Assembly (NCBI GenBank): GCA_963719055.1
Contig: CAVRAU010000027.1
Span: 186,001 to 250,000 of the forward strand
Direction: 5' to 3'
Origin: CAXMQZ01 sp963719055
GTDB lineage: Bacteria > Acidobacteriota > Thermoanaerobaculia > Multivoradales > JAHEKO01
Length of the DNA: 64,000 bases
Made by a program: the position numbers and the translations under genes. The notes beneath the pieces are model-generated. The model had not been told where the DNA came from. It searched no databases and worked only from the letters and a program-made list of their open reading frames with translations. This document shows, piece after piece, positions 8,386 through 18,064 of this stretch (the first letter of the stretch is position 1; each line of letters begins with the position of its first letter).

Positions 8386-10078
8386 ATGAAAACCCTAAAG
8401 CTTTGGCAAATCCTTCTCGTCCTATGGCTCGTCCAGGAGTGGAATTCACCCCTAGGTGCGCAAGACTCCGCCAATTCCTTGCCCGGGGTTTTCTCCGAGG
8501 TCTTGGATGTGCGAGTTGTCAACCTCGAGGTGGTGGTCACCGACAAGGCTGGAATTCCACTTCGAGGCTTGGCGGCCGAGGACTTTGTCCTGTCCGTCGA
8601 TGGTCAGGAAGTTCCGATCGAGTACTTCTCCGAGGTCAGGGGAGGTGTCGTGGCCGCCCTGCAGTCCGGAGCAGAAGGAGCAGGGCATCGCCGAGTCTCC
8701 CGCCCTGGTTCCTGGAGAGCCGATGGCGACCAGCTATCTGGTTTTTATCGACGAGCTCTTCGGAATCGCCCGAGATCGCGACAAGGTCCTGCAGAGCTTG
8801 AAGGAACAGCTCGGCAGAATGGGCCCCAATGACCGCATGGCCATTGTGGCGTACAACGGCGAGGAGCTCGCCATGTTGACCACCTGGAGCCAGTCGGTGC
8901 CGGCGTTGGAAAGGGTGCTGGACAAGGCGCTCGACAGGCCGGTCTATGGTCTGCGCAGGGTAGCGGAGCAGAGGCAGTACGACTATGACCGGTTGCTGCG
9001 CGCCAGCTTCGATATCCGTACGAATCAGTTGGATGGTGAGAGGTTCATCCAGACCGATCTGCGACCCGATGAGCGGTTCTTCTTGGAGCATCTGACCGAG
9101 CAGGTCCAAAGCTCGGTGACGGCCGCGACCATGACGCTGCGGAGCTTTGCCATGCCCCCGGGTCGCAAGGTCCTCCTGCTGTATTCAGGGGGTTGGCCGT
9201 ACTTTCCCGTCTCCTTCCTGGGGCCTCTGATTTCGCCCATCGTCCAGGCGAGCGAGTCGTTCCGTGGCCCGGCCCTGTTCAGACCCTTGAGCGATACCGC
9301 AAACTTGCTGGGCTACACGATCTACCCCGTCGATATGCCGGGATTTGACGATCTCTCGACGCAGGGGTTCGAGCGGCTGTCGACGACGGCGGAGCCACTA
9401 CCCCTCAATGCCGGGTTCAATCAGTTCCGGCGCGAGCAGGAGATCCACTATTCCTTGACCTTTCTGGCTGAGGAGACCGGTGGCCGCGCCTTCTACAACG
9501 CGCAGAGGTTGACCGCCTTCGAGGAAACCGTCTCGGACACGCGTTCGTTCTATTGGCTCGGCTTCTCGCCGCAACGCGATTGGGATGACCAACGCCACGA
9601 CGTCAAGGTAAGGCTCAAGGAGCCGACCTTTCGGGTGCGATCGCGAACGAGCTTTCTCGACTCCTCGAAGCAGCACGAAGTCACGATGGCTCTGGAAAGC
9701 ACTCTCCTTTTCGGCAGTCCGCCTGGGGATCAGGCGTTGCTGGTGGAGATCGGTGAGCCCCAGCGCTCGGGTCGCAAAAGGATGGAGGTACCGTTGACCG
9801 TGCTCTTCCCGCTCTCCGAGGTCACGTTCTTGCCGGATGGCGACGATCTGGTGACGCAGCTCGAGCTGCAGGTCGCGATCCGGGACGAGGAGGGCCGACG
9901 TGCCGAGATGCCGACCGTCCCGATGATCGTGAGAATCCAAGGCGACCCCAAGCCAGGGGTCTTTGGTCGATTCGATACGACTCTCAAGATGCGCCGGCAA
10001 GCTCATGATGCTGTCGTCGGGGTCTATGACCCGGCAAGTGGTAGGATTTTCACTGCAAACATCGAGATTTCCCCGTAG
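8386..10078 (+). CDS. Secreted VWA-domain protein (acidobacterial TIGR03436 type), split by a +1 frame change
   Basis: Starts with a signal peptide (MKTLKLWQILLVLWL...LGAQ) and the family's N-terminal segment VVNLEVVVTDKAGIPLRGL. The frame changes by +1 somewhere in 8640-8690. It then continues with SYLVFIDELFGIARDRDKV, an integrin-like metal-site region, and QRDWDDQRHDVKVRLKEP near the C-terminus. Corrected length is about 563 residues. The VWA DxSxS motif is degenerate (FIDELF). It is followed at once by a paralogue, and an AGGAG precedes the ATG. The role is unknown; the family is exported and abundant in Acidobacteriota. Confidence 0.8.
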
Positions 10079-10120
10079 ATCTCTTCTGTCGCAAGACGAA
10101 CCAGACTGGAAAGCCTAGAA

Positions 10121-11863
10121 ATGAAATCACGGACGATTCTTATTTGGATGTATGCAGTGGTTCTGCTGGCGGCCCTGTCAGGGGCTCAGGAGGTGCCTTC
10201 AGAAGCCTTCGAGGACCAGGTCGAAGAAGGAGCGTATCTCGAGACGATCGAGGTCAATGTCGTCAATATGGAGGTCTTTGTCACCGACAAGGGAGGCAAC
10301 CCGATCACCGGACTCGAAGCCGATGATTTCGAGGTTTTCGAAGACGGCAAGCCCATCGCCATTACCAACTTCTATGCCGTCGAGGATGGCCAGAGACTCG
10401 ATTTCATCGACACGGATGGTCCACGGCCCGAGCAAGAGAAGCTCGAAGAAGAGAAGCCCAAGGATCCATTGGCCTTTCCTGAGCGCTCGGTAGAGGAGCT
10501 GATCCCGGCAGAGCAGCGTCTGAACCTGGTGATCTACATCGACAACTACAACATCCGGCCGTTCAATCGGAATCGAGTGTTTCGTCGTCTGCGTGGATTT
10601 CTCAACGATCAACTCCGACGCGGTGACCGCGTGATGCTGGTGTCGTACGATCGGTCGCTGCACATTCGTCATGAGTTCACCTCCGATCCGCAGTTGGTGG
10701 CCAATGCTCTTTTCGACCTGGAAACGGTCACCGGACACGCGGTGCATCTGGACTCCGAGCGGCGCGATATTCTGCGCGATATCGAAGAGGCCGAGTCCGC
10801 CGGGGAAGTCGACTGGCGAATCCGACAGTTCGCGGAGAATCTGACCAACGACCTTGCCTTTAGCGTCGATGCCCTGAAGGAGATCGTCGATTCCCTCGGT
10901 GGTCTGGCCGGTCGCAAGGCCATCGTCTATGTGAGTGACGGTTTGCCGATGGTGCCGGCCGAGGAGATGTATTACGCGCTCAATTTCAAGTTCTACGAGT
11001 CGTCGTCGGTAACGATGTCGAGGGAGTTCGATTCCTCACGACGGTTTATCGACCTTTCCTCGCGGGCGGCGACCAACAACGTGGTGTTGTATACGATCGA
11101 CGCAGCTGGGCTGCGGGCCCCTGAATCCAGCAGCGTCCAGACGGCGACCGCGAATACCGCCGGTATGGGATCCTTCGTGGATACCATCAACGTCTCCAAC
11201 ATCCAGGCTCCGTTGTTGATGATGGCCGAGCAAACCGGGGGCTATGCCATTTACAACAGCAACGATGTGGGGCCGGGGCTGGATCGAGTGGCCTCTGATT
11301 TCAACAACTACTATTCCATTGGGTACTCGCCCGCTCATAGCGGCACCGGCCGACTGTACAGGGTCAAAATCAAGCTGACGGGGAATCGCAAGGGTCTCCG
11401 GGTTCGGCATCGGGATAGCTACCGTGACAAACCTCTGACAGTCCGTATGACCGACGTGGCGCGCGCCAGCCTGACCTACGGATTCGATGACAATCCGCTG
11501 AATCTCGTGGTCCGTTTTGGTGAGGCGGCTCAACAGGACGAAAACCTCTACCTCATGCCGATCCTGGTCGGAATTCCTTTGGACAACATCGTCCTGGTGC
11601 CACTCGAGGAGGTCTACGAAGGGCGGGTAAAGGTCTATTTTGGGGCGCTGGACGAAGACGGGGATATGTCCGAAGTCCAAGAGGTGAATGTTCCGGTGCG
11701 AATTCCGCTCGATCAATTCGAGGACTCCGCCGGCAAGTACTTTCCCTTTCAGACTTCCCTGCAGATTCGTCCAGGTGGGCATCGCGTGACCGTTGGGATC
11801 TGGGATGAAATGGGCGCTGTCAGCTCCTTTGTCAGCAAACCCGTTTATATCGGCAGGGGATAG
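10121..11863 (+). CDS. Secreted VWA-domain protein (acidobacterial TIGR03436 type)
   Basis: A 580-residue paralogue of the preceding gene with an intact frame. It has a signal peptide ending near ALSGAQ, then NVVNMEVFVTDKGGNPITGL, the VWA core beginning LNLVIYIDNYNIRPFNRN, and GLAGRKAIVYVSDGLPMV near residue 265. A conserved GYSPAHSGTGRLYRVKIKL follows. As in the neighbour, the metal-site motif is DNYN in place of DxSxS. The C-terminal 150 residues look beta-rich. Its stop overlaps the start of the holin-III-like gene by one base, suggesting co-translation. Confidence 0.85.
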   Translation: MKSRTILIWMYAVVLLAALSGAQEVPSEAFEDQVEEGAYLETIEVNVVNMEVFVTDKGGNPITGLEADDFEVFEDGKPIAITNFYAVEDGQRLDFIDTDGPRPEQEKLEEEKPKDPLAFPERSVEELIPAEQRLNLVIYIDNYNIRPFNRNRVFRRLRGFLNDQLRRGDRVMLVSYDRSLHIRHEFTSDPQLVANALFDLETVTGHAVHLDSERRDILRDIEEAESAGEVDWRIRQFAENLTNDLAFSVDALKEIVDSLGGLAGRKAIVYVSDGLPMVPAEEMYYALNFKFYESSSVTMSREFDSSRRFIDLSSRAATNNVVLYTIDAAGLRAPESSSVQTATANTAGMGSFVDTINVSNIQAPLLMMAEQTGGYAIYNSNDVGPGLDRVASDFNNYYSIGYSPAHSGTGRLYRVKIKLTGNRKGLRVRHRDSYRDKPLTVRMTDVARASLTYGFDDNPLNLVVRFGEAAQQDENLYLMPILVGIPLDNIVLVPLEEVYEGRVKVYFGALDEDGDMSEVQEVNVPVRIPLDQFEDSAGKYFPFQTSLQIRPGGHRVTVGIWDEMGAVSSFVSKPVYIGRG

Positions 11864-12321
11864 TGACTGTGATCAGAGGGTGGATAGAACTGCTGCGCTC
11901 CCTGGGCGAATCCCTTCTCGGAGTGGCTGAGGCCGAAGCCGCGGTTCTCAAGGGAGATCTGCGGGCCTCGGGTAAACAGCTTCTGTTGGTGTGCGGTTTG
12001 GCTGGAGCGGCTGCGTTTCTGTTCTTCTGGGTGTTCGGTGCGGCGAGTTTTGTCCTGTTTCAAGTCCTGTCGATCTGGCTTCCTCGGTGGGGAGCCGCTG
12101 CGATCGTTCTGATCGTTCTCCTGCTGCTAGCTGGGATCCTCACCTTGCTGGCGCGTCAGAAGTTGCGGGCTATCGAGCCGCCCGTGGATACGGTCCGGCG
12201 GCACTACGACGATCACAGGGCCTGGTGGCAAAGCCAGGTCCTGGTAGACAACGGGCCTGAAGCGGAGCAGTTGACAGAGGAGTCCAGAACGGAAACAAAA
12301 GGGTCCCTGGACAAGTCATGA
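11863..12321 (+). CDS. Holin-superfamily-III-like membrane protein (YqjE type)
   Basis: A 152-residue protein: an amphipathic N-terminus (RSLGESLLGVAEAEAAVLKGDLR), then two adjacent transmembrane helices (about residues 37-60 and 72-97), then a hydrophilic tail. This layout matches the YqjE/Pfam 'putative Actinobacteriophage holin III' family, which is widespread in chromosomes and not a phage marker. The GTG start overlaps the VWA stop (TAGTG). The stop overlaps the ATG of the next small gene (ATGA). Its function is unknown; a role in envelope or stress physiology is only inferred from relatives. Confidence 0.7.
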   Translation: MTVIRGWIELLRSLGESLLGVAEAEAAVLKGDLRASGKQLLLVCGLAGAAAFLFFWVFGAASFVLFQVLSIWLPRWGAAAIVLIVLLLLAGILTLLARQKLRAIEPPVDTVRRHYDDHRAWWQSQVLVDNGPEAEQLTEESRTETKGSLDKS

Positions 12322-12504
12322 ATCAGCTGACGCGATGCGAGAGAGCGATTGGCCGCTGATTGGCAAGATTTACGTCGGTCCATGCGCCGCGAGACTGGCA
12401 GGGAACCACGGTGGACAGCCAACCTTCTATGGCCGGCATTGGCACTGGCGGCGGGCGTCGCCGTGGGGGCCAGGGTCTGGAGGCGGCACACCAGGAAGAA
12501 CTGA
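12318..12504 (+). CDS. Small membrane protein, probably split by a +1 frame change
   Basis: The ATG overlaps the preceding stop (ATGA). From that ATG the frame closes after 13 codons. Skipping one base in 12325-12340 opens a frame to a stop at 12502-12504. That frame reads RERLAADWQDLRRSMRRE and then a hydrophobic helix, LLWPALALAAGVAVGA, followed by basic residues, about 61 residues in all. A basic/amphipathic start with one C-terminal helix is what commonly accompanies YqjE-type genes. The alternative is a shorter protein from TTG 12349 in the second frame. Confidence 0.5.
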
Positions 12505-12516
12505 TCGAGAGGTATC

Positions 12517-12705
12517 TCAGTCCGTCTTGGGTCGCTTGAATACCATGGCGATGTTGTCGGTGGCGCCGCTCTTGAAGTTGACCGAGGTGATGGAAATCAA
12601 CTCCCAACCTTCGTCTCCGAGCACATTCAGTTCCCGAACGGCATTTGGATCCAGGCGGTAGTTCTCGCTGCGAATGTTGATGATGTGATACTCCCACTTC
12701 GTCAT
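12517..12705 (-). CDS. DUF4177-family small protein
   Basis: A 62-residue protein beginning MTKWEYHII and containing LNVLGDEGWELISI, the signature of the DUF4177 family (small cytosolic proteins of unknown function), and ending FKRPKTD. A GGAGAG lies just upstream of the ATG on the reverse strand. It is convergent with the small membrane protein (12 bases apart) and divergent from the DUF2064 gene. Confidence 0.8.
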   Translation of the reverse strand: MTKWEYHIINIRSENYRLDPNAVRELNVLGDEGWELISITSVNFKSGATDNIAMVFKRPKTD

Positions 12706-12809
12706 CTCGCGCTCTCCTTCCCCTCCTGCGGCAACTGGACGATGTAGTTGCCTGTCACATTCATACGATTCTAGCCGAAAATGACTTTGGACAAGCTCCG
12801 AGGAGTACC

Positions 12810-13533
12810 GTGACGAGCCACAGAGGCAAGCAGGCTGAATCGGTCGGCGCCTCCGAGACTTCGTCCGCATGCCTGGTGATCTTCTCGAAGCCTGCCAAGC
12901 CTGGTCGGGTGAAGACCCGGCTGATCGGTGAACTGAACGACGGAGCAGGCGGCTCGGTTGCACGCCGCCTTTCTCGGCGACTTGATGGAGGAGATGCAGC
13001 GTGGTCGGTTCGACCTGCGCGTGGCGTGGGCTCTGGAAGCTGGAGACTCCTTGCCGAAACTCGCAGTGCTGAGCATGATCCAGAGCGGTGCGGATCTCGG
13101 CGAGCGTCTGTATGGAGCCTTGAAGGATCTGGCGAACGACTACTCCCTGGTCGCGGCAGTCGGCAGCGATCATCCGAATCTCTCTGTCTCGCTTGTGCAC
13201 CAGGCTTTCGATAAGCTGGACACCGGAGCCGAGGTGGTGTTGGGCCCAGCAGAAGATGGAGGCTACTACTTGGTGGCCGCGCGTGGTGACGCTCTGACGA
13301 AGAAGATCTTCGACCATATCCCCTGGAGCTCGAGTGCAGTTTTGCAGACCACGTTGGACAGGTGCCGAGGGATGGATCTGAACGTGAGTCTCCTCCCCAC
13401 ACTTCCGGATGTGGATACACCTGAGGATCTGGCTCGCCTGATCGCGGATCTTGAACGTGACCCGAGCATGGAATGCCCCCGCACTCGCACGCTGCTGCGG
13501 TCCTGGCAGCGACTTACTATGATCGGTTCGTGA
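12810..13533 (+). CDS. DUF2064/TIGR04282 glycosyltransferase-like protein, split by a +1 frame change
   Basis: The GTG start has an AGGAG five bases upstream. The first frame gives VIFSKPAKPGRVKTRLIGEL, typical of the nucleotide-binding N-terminus of this GT-A-like family. After a +1 change near 12942 the next frame continues EQAARLHAAFLGDLMEEM, VAAVGSDHPNL, VLGPAEDGGYYLVA and LPDVDTPEDL, all family hallmarks. Corrected length is about 240 residues. At the junction GACGGAG should probably read GACGAG. Relatives transfer sugar or nucleotidyl groups; the substrate is unknown. Confidence 0.82.
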
Positions 13534-13542
13534 GGAGGGCCC

Positions 13543-15087
13543 ATGAGAGTTCTTGATGCCGAAGCCATGCGAGAGGTCGACCGGGCGGCCATCGAAGATC
13601 TGGGGATTCCGAGTCTGGTCTTGATGGAGAACGCCGCCATTGGCGTGGCGGATGCCATTGGTGAGACCTACCCCGAGGCCACCTCTGCCGCCATCTTCTG
13701 CGGTCCCGGGAACAATGGTGGCGATGGCCTGGCGCTGGCGCGCCATCTCACGGCCCGGGGGTATCAAGTGGAAATCCGACTCGTGACCGGCGGTAGCGGT
13801 TTGAGCGGCGATGCCGGGGTCCAGTTGGAGATTTGCAGAAACCAGGGTTTGACCCTGCATGAATATGGTCCGGGGGACTCCAAGATCGATGCATTCGAGT
13901 CCGCCAGCCGTCTGGATCTGGTCGTGGATGCACTCTTTGGAACCGGGTTGACCCGCCCACTGGCAGGCCATTTTGCGCAGGTCGTGGAGGCGATCAATAC
14001 TCTGCCGGTACCCTGCGTGGCGGTGGATCTTCCGAGCGGTCTCGACGGCAGCCGTGCCGCCGTCATGGGTCCCCATATCCAGGCAGAGCTGACGGTGACC
14101 TTTGCCGCGCCAAAGATCGCTCACGTGCTGCTGCCCGCCGCGGAAGCGGTTGGTGAAGTGGTGGTGGCGGATCTCGGAATCCCCAGCGCTCTGATCGAGC
14201 GAGCGACTGGCGCTCTCCATCTGCTCACCGGCGACGAACTGGCCGGCTATCTGTCGCCTCGATCCCCGATCAGCCACAAGGGCGACTTCGGGCACGCGAT
14301 GATCGTGGCTGGATCGGTCGGCAAGGCAGGAGCCGCCATCCTCGCGGCCCGCGGCGCCGTGCGCAGCGGGGCCGGTCTGGTGACGGTCGCCACTCCCGCG
14401 TCGGTAGCCCAGACTGTGGAGCTCGGCTCGCTCGAATCGATGACAATGCCGCTCGCGGAGGATCAAGACGGTGGCGTGAGCGAGCCCGGTGTCGAGGCGG
14501 TTCTGGAATTCGCCCGCGGCAAGCAGGTCCTGGCAGTGGGGCCCGGGCTGGGCACCTGCCCCACCACCGTGCAGTTCATTCGCTCGATCGTCGCGGCAGC
14601 CGAGATTCCGGTCGTCCTCGATGCCGACGGCCTGAACGCATTCGCAGGAGCCATCGCAGACCTGGCGGCGAGTGGGGCGGAGAAGATTCTGACACCTCAC
14701 CCCGGAGAGCTGGCTCGACTGTTGGCAGTGTCCACTGCCGAAATCCAGGCTGATCGTGTGGCCAGCGCCAGGTTGGCCGCCAGACAGACCAGTGCAGTGG
14801 TCGTACTCAAGGGATTCCAGACTCTGGTCGCCGAGCCGACCGGCGCGGTCTTTGTCAACCCGACCGGGAATCCGGGGATGGCCTCTGGCGGGACTGGAGA
14901 TGTCTTGACCGGCATCATCACCGGTCTGCTGAGTCAGGGTCTCGATATCTCCGCTGCTGCTTGTCTCGGAGCCTTCGTACATGGGAGCGCGGGTGATCGC
15001 GCTATGACCGAGTGTGGCCAGATCGGCCTGACGGCCAGCGATCTCCTGTCGCATCTGCCCGAAGCCTTTCTCCGACTGCGATCATGA
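13543..15087 (+). CDS. nnr: Bifunctional NAD(P)H-hydrate epimerase / ADP-dependent hydrate dehydratase
   Basis: Repairs hydrated NAD(P)H. The 514-residue protein has the N-terminal YjeF epimerase domain (LMENAAIGVADAI, GPGNNGGDGLALARHL near residue 52, DLPSGLDGS near 163). The C-terminal ribokinase-like dehydratase domain shows VGPGLGTCP (near 330), LTPHPGELARLL (near 383) and NPGMASGGTGDVLTG (near 444). The length matches the fused E. coli YjeF/Nnr. The stop overlaps the tsaE ATG (ATGA), an arrangement common in bacteria. Confidence 0.96.
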   Translation: MRVLDAEAMREVDRAAIEDLGIPSLVLMENAAIGVADAIGETYPEATSAAIFCGPGNNGGDGLALARHLTARGYQVEIRLVTGGSGLSGDAGVQLEICRNQGLTLHEYGPGDSKIDAFESASRLDLVVDALFGTGLTRPLAGHFAQVVEAINTLPVPCVAVDLPSGLDGSRAAVMGPHIQAELTVTFAAPKIAHVLLPAAEAVGEVVVADLGIPSALIERATGALHLLTGDELAGYLSPRSPISHKGDFGHAMIVAGSVGKAGAAILAARGAVRSGAGLVTVATPASVAQTVELGSLESMTMPLAEDQDGGVSEPGVEAVLEFARGKQVLAVGPGLGTCPTTVQFIRSIVAAAEIPVVLDADGLNAFAGAIADLAASGAEKILTPHPGELARLLAVSTAEIQADRVASARLAARQTSAVVVLKGFQTLVAEPTGAVFVNPTGNPGMASGGTGDVLTGIITGLLSQGLDISAAACLGAFVHGSAGDRAMTECGQIGLTASDLLSHLPEAFLRLRS

Positions 15088-15561
15088 TGGAAATCTTCCA
15101 CAGCGAGAGTGAGGCCGACACCAGGGCCATTGGCGAGGCCCTGGCGTGTGCCCTGGTCCCCGACGGTGTCTTGTTGCTGAGCGGGGATCTTGGCAGCGGC
15201 AAGACGGTCCTGACTCAGGGTTTGGCCGAAGGGCTGGGGATTGAGTCCACCCGAAGTGCAATCCCCGACCTTCACGCTGATTCGAGAACACCATGGATCG
15301 AGAGGCGATCTCATTCATATCGATTTGTATCGGCTGGAAGGTCAGGAGTTGGAAGCTCTTGGCCTATGGGAAATTCTCGCGGGCCCGGGGGTCAAGGCGG
15401 TCGAGTGGTCGGAACGGTTGTCGTTTGCCAATCCCGGAGCGATCTCTGTGATTTTGCGGATCGCCAAACCGAACTGTCGTCGTGAGATCGAGATCGTGGT
15501 TCTCGGTCCAGAGGAGGAACTTCAGAAAGCGTTGACATCTGTATCGGCGCTGCTGGCCTAG
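15084..15561 (+). CDS. tsaE: tRNA threonylcarbamoyladenosine biosynthesis ATPase TsaE, split by a +1 frame change
   Basis: TsaE works with TsaB and TsaD to make t6A37 in ANN-decoding tRNAs. The first frame gives the Walker A segment LLSGDLGSGKTVLTQGLAEGLG. After a +1 change in 15245-15256 the next frame gives SPTFTLIREH, HIDLYRLEGQELEALGL and AVEWSERL, the defining TsaE motifs. Corrected length is 158 residues, normal for the family. The start overlaps the nnr stop. Its partner tsaB lies at 45.9-46.5 kb of this window. Confidence 0.9.
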
Positions 15562-15577
15562 CCAAGGAGGAGACGAA

Positions 15578-16435
15578 GTGGCCATAGAAAAAGTAGGTGT
15601 ACTGGGGTGTGGGCTCATGGGAGCCGGTATCGCCGAAGTCTGCGCTCGCGCGGGGCTCGAAACGATCGTCCAAGAGGTGGAAGAGTCTTTTCTCGACAAG
15701 GGCATCGGCCGCATCCAGCGATCCCTCGACAAGGCGGTAGAGAAGGGAAAGATGGAAGCCGGAGAGCGCGAGTCAGCCCTGGAGAGAGTGACGGGCACGA
15801 CCGATCTCGATCAACTTGCGGATTGCGATTTGATCATCGAGGCCATTGTGGAGAACATCGAAGAGAAGGCCAAGGCGTTTGCTGCTCTGGATACTCTGGT
15901 GAAGGAGTCTGCGATATTCGCCAGCAATACATCATCGCTGACGATTACCGAGATTGCCATGGCCACCTCGCGGACCGAGAGGTTTGTGGGGTTGCATTTC
16001 TTCAATCCGGTACCGATGATGAAACTGGTGGAGGTCGTCAGGACTCTCATGACAGCGGACGAGGTCATGGAAACGGCTCGAGGATTCATCCGCACGCTCG
16101 GCAAGGAACCGGTGAGCTGCCGGGACAATTCGGGCTTTATCGTCAACCGTCTTCTGGTTCCCTACCTTCTGGACGCCATCAGGGCCTTGGAGGAGGGAGT
16201 GGGTTCCACAGAGGACATCGACAAGGCCATGCAGCTGGGCTGCGGCTATCCAATGGGACCGCTGACGTTGCTCGACTTTGTGGGGCTCGACACGACCTAC
16301 TACATTGCCAACATCATGTTCGAGGAATACCGGGAAAAGCGCTTCGCACCGCCACCCCTGCTGAAGAAGATGGTCCTGGCCGGTCGTCTGGGTCGCAAGA
16401 CCGGGCGAGGATTCTACGACTACAGCAAGGCCTGA
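15578..16435 (+). CDS. 3-hydroxyacyl-CoA dehydrogenase (3-hydroxybutyryl-CoA dehydrogenase type)
   Basis: A single-domain NAD-dependent dehydrogenase of 285 residues. The Rossmann motif GVLGCGLMGAGIAEV is near residue 7, the catalytic-region FVGLHFFNPVPMMKLVEVV near 132, and the C-terminal domain carries GYPMGPLTLLDFVGLDT. It oxidises 3-hydroxyacyl-CoA in beta-oxidation or butyrate-type pathways (PaaH/Hbd/FadB2 group). GTG 15578 follows an AAGGAGG-type site with good spacing. No other fatty-acid gene is adjacent, so the physiological chain length is open. Confidence 0.9.
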   Translation: MAIEKVGVLGCGLMGAGIAEVCARAGLETIVQEVEESFLDKGIGRIQRSLDKAVEKGKMEAGERESALERVTGTTDLDQLADCDLIIEAIVENIEEKAKAFAALDTLVKESAIFASNTSSLTITEIAMATSRTERFVGLHFFNPVPMMKLVEVVRTLMTADEVMETARGFIRTLGKEPVSCRDNSGFIVNRLLVPYLLDAIRALEEGVGSTEDIDKAMQLGCGYPMGPLTLLDFVGLDTTYYIANIMFEEYREKRFAPPPLLKKMVLAGRLGRKTGRGFYDYSKA

Positions 16436-16608
16436 CTCGACCATGGTGAGCCGAGGTGAATGGAGAGCCATGGCGGTGCTGGTAGACTAGAGGTCAGCTG
16501 GGAGAGTCGGACTATTTCTGAGCCTGCAAACCAACCCGCCCACTTCAAGCCTTCAGAGCGCTCTGTGTCAGGACGAGGACTCCTTGCGGACCGACAAGAG
16601 AGACTGCA

Positions 16609-17619
16609 TTGACCACGATCAGTGAAGTCGAGTTGGCCGAACAAGGCCTGGAGCAGCTCTTTGGGACCCGCGATGAGAACCTGAAGCGCCTCGAGAAGGC
16701 CTTCGCGGTCTCGGTGATGGCCAGGGGCAACAAACTGCGCATCGAGGGGAGCGAGGAGCAGACACGAACGGTGGCTTCTTTGCTCCAACAGCTTTCGAGT
16801 CTGCTGGTCAAAGGGTACCCGTTGAAACCTGTCGACGTGGAGACGGCGATTCGAGTGGTCAGTGAGTCGCCAGCGACCTCGCTGGTCGAGTTCTTCACCG
16901 GTGATGGAATCCTGGGGGCCGCGCGACAGTTGGTTACGCCCCGAAGCCTCAATCAGCAGCTCTACCTCAAGGCCATGTCCGACTTCGACTTGGTGATTGG
17001 TATCGGTCCCGCCGGTACGGGTAAGACCTACTTGGCGGTCGCCATGGCCGCCGCGGCGTTGCAGGAGAAACTGATCCGTAGGATCATCCTGGCGCGCCCC
17101 GCCGTGGAGGCCGGCGAGAGACTTGGGTTCCTGCCTGGAGATCTGGCCGAGAAGGTCAATCCATATCTGCGTCCTCTCTATGACGCCCTCTACGATCTCA
17201 TCGGATTCGACAAGGTCGGTCGCCTCATGGAGCGCGGGACCATCGAGGTGGCGCCGATCGCCTTCATGCGGGGGCGAACCCTCAACGACAGCTTCGTCAT
17301 CCTCGATGAGGCCCAGAACACCACGACCGAACAGATGAAGATGTTTCTGACCAGAATAGGGTTCAACTCCAAGGCGGTGGTCACCGGCGACATCACACAA
17401 GTCGATTTGCCGACAGGCAAGGGTTCGGGCCTCATCGAGGCCAGACAGGTGCTCAAGTCGATCGAGGGCATCAAGTTCGTGTATTTCAATGAAAAAGATG
17501 TCGTGCGTCATCGACTAGTGCAGAAGATCGTCCGTGCCTACGAGACTTTTCAACAGCAGAAGGAAGAGCGGGCGTCCGGCGATCGACCGTCGATCCAGCC
17601 GACAGAGAAGCAATACTAG
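16609..17619 (+). CDS. ybeZ: PhoH-family ATPase (YbeZ/PhoL)
   Basis: A 336-residue cytosolic P-loop ATPase of the PhoH group. It has a KH-like N-terminal region, Walker A GPAGTGKTYLAVAMA near residue 127, LARPAVEAGERLGFLPGD, Walker B VILDEAQNTTTEQMKMFLTR near 228, and TGDITQVDLP. It heads the conserved ybeZ-ybeY-corC-era cluster linked to 16S rRNA maturation and ribosome quality control. The start is TTG 16609; the 173 bases upstream hold no gene and no promoter I would defend. Confidence 0.92.
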   Translation: MTTISEVELAEQGLEQLFGTRDENLKRLEKAFAVSVMARGNKLRIEGSEEQTRTVASLLQQLSSLLVKGYPLKPVDVETAIRVVSESPATSLVEFFTGDGILGAARQLVTPRSLNQQLYLKAMSDFDLVIGIGPAGTGKTYLAVAMAAAALQEKLIRRIILARPAVEAGERLGFLPGDLAEKVNPYLRPLYDALYDLIGFDKVGRLMERGTIEVAPIAFMRGRTLNDSFVILDEAQNTTTEQMKMFLTRIGFNSKAVVTGDITQVDLPTGKGSGLIEARQVLKSIEGIKFVYFNEKDVVRHRLVQKIVRAYETFQQQKEERASGDRPSIQPTEKQY

Positions 17620-17634
17620 GAATCGGTAGAGTCG

Positions 17635-18064
17635 ATGATCGAGATCGCCATGCAGAATCCCCGTCGGTACCGTTCGCTCGAACCCGCCAGCTTGCGGGGC
17701 TGGCTCGACGGCCTTGCTAGGCGATCTGGCTCCGGCAGCTGACAGCTTCGGGGTGCGGTTCGTGGATGACTCGGAGATGCGCCGCTTGAATCGGCGTTTC
17801 CGAGGACGGGATTACCCGACAGATGTCCTGTCGTTTCCGGGGGAAGATTCCAGTGATAGCTGCCATCTCGGAGACGTAGTGATCGCCGTTCCCACGGCTC
17901 GTCGGCAGGCAGCCGCTGGCGGCTCGCCAGAGCGCCAAGAGATACGCACACTGTTGCTGCACGGGGTCCTGCACTGTCTCGGTTACGATCACGAGACAGA
18001 TCGAGGAGAGATGGAACGGTTGGAAGGTCGCTTGCGTCAAAGGTGGCTCACTGATGTGGACTGA
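17635..18064 (+). CDS. ybeY: Endoribonuclease YbeY, split by a +1 frame change
   Basis: A zinc-dependent RNase of rRNA maturation. From ATG 17635 the first frame reads MIEIAMQNPRRYRSL, a typical YbeY N-terminus. After a +1 change in 17706-17722 the next frame gives FVDDSEMRRLNRRFR, YPTDVLSFP and the metal-binding HGVLHCLGYDH (three histidines). Corrected length is about 142 residues. A shorter product from TTG 17714 would lose the conserved N-terminal strand, so the split-gene reading is preferred. It overlaps corC by 11 bases. Confidence 0.88.

Noticed and set aside
11863..12321. Prophage signal from the holin-like protein
   Set aside because: YqjE-type holin-III proteins are ordinary chromosomal genes; no integrase, capsid, terminase or att repeats are present.
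12517..15054. 845-codon antisense frame across DUF2064 and nnr
   Set aside because: Only its last 62 codons (the DUF4177 gene, with its own ribosome site) are real; the rest mirrors nnr codon bias.
15607..16449. 280-codon frame overlapping the 3-hydroxyacyl-CoA dehydrogenase in the same direction
   Set aside because: Shadow of the dehydrogenase, Gly/Arg-rich with no motif.
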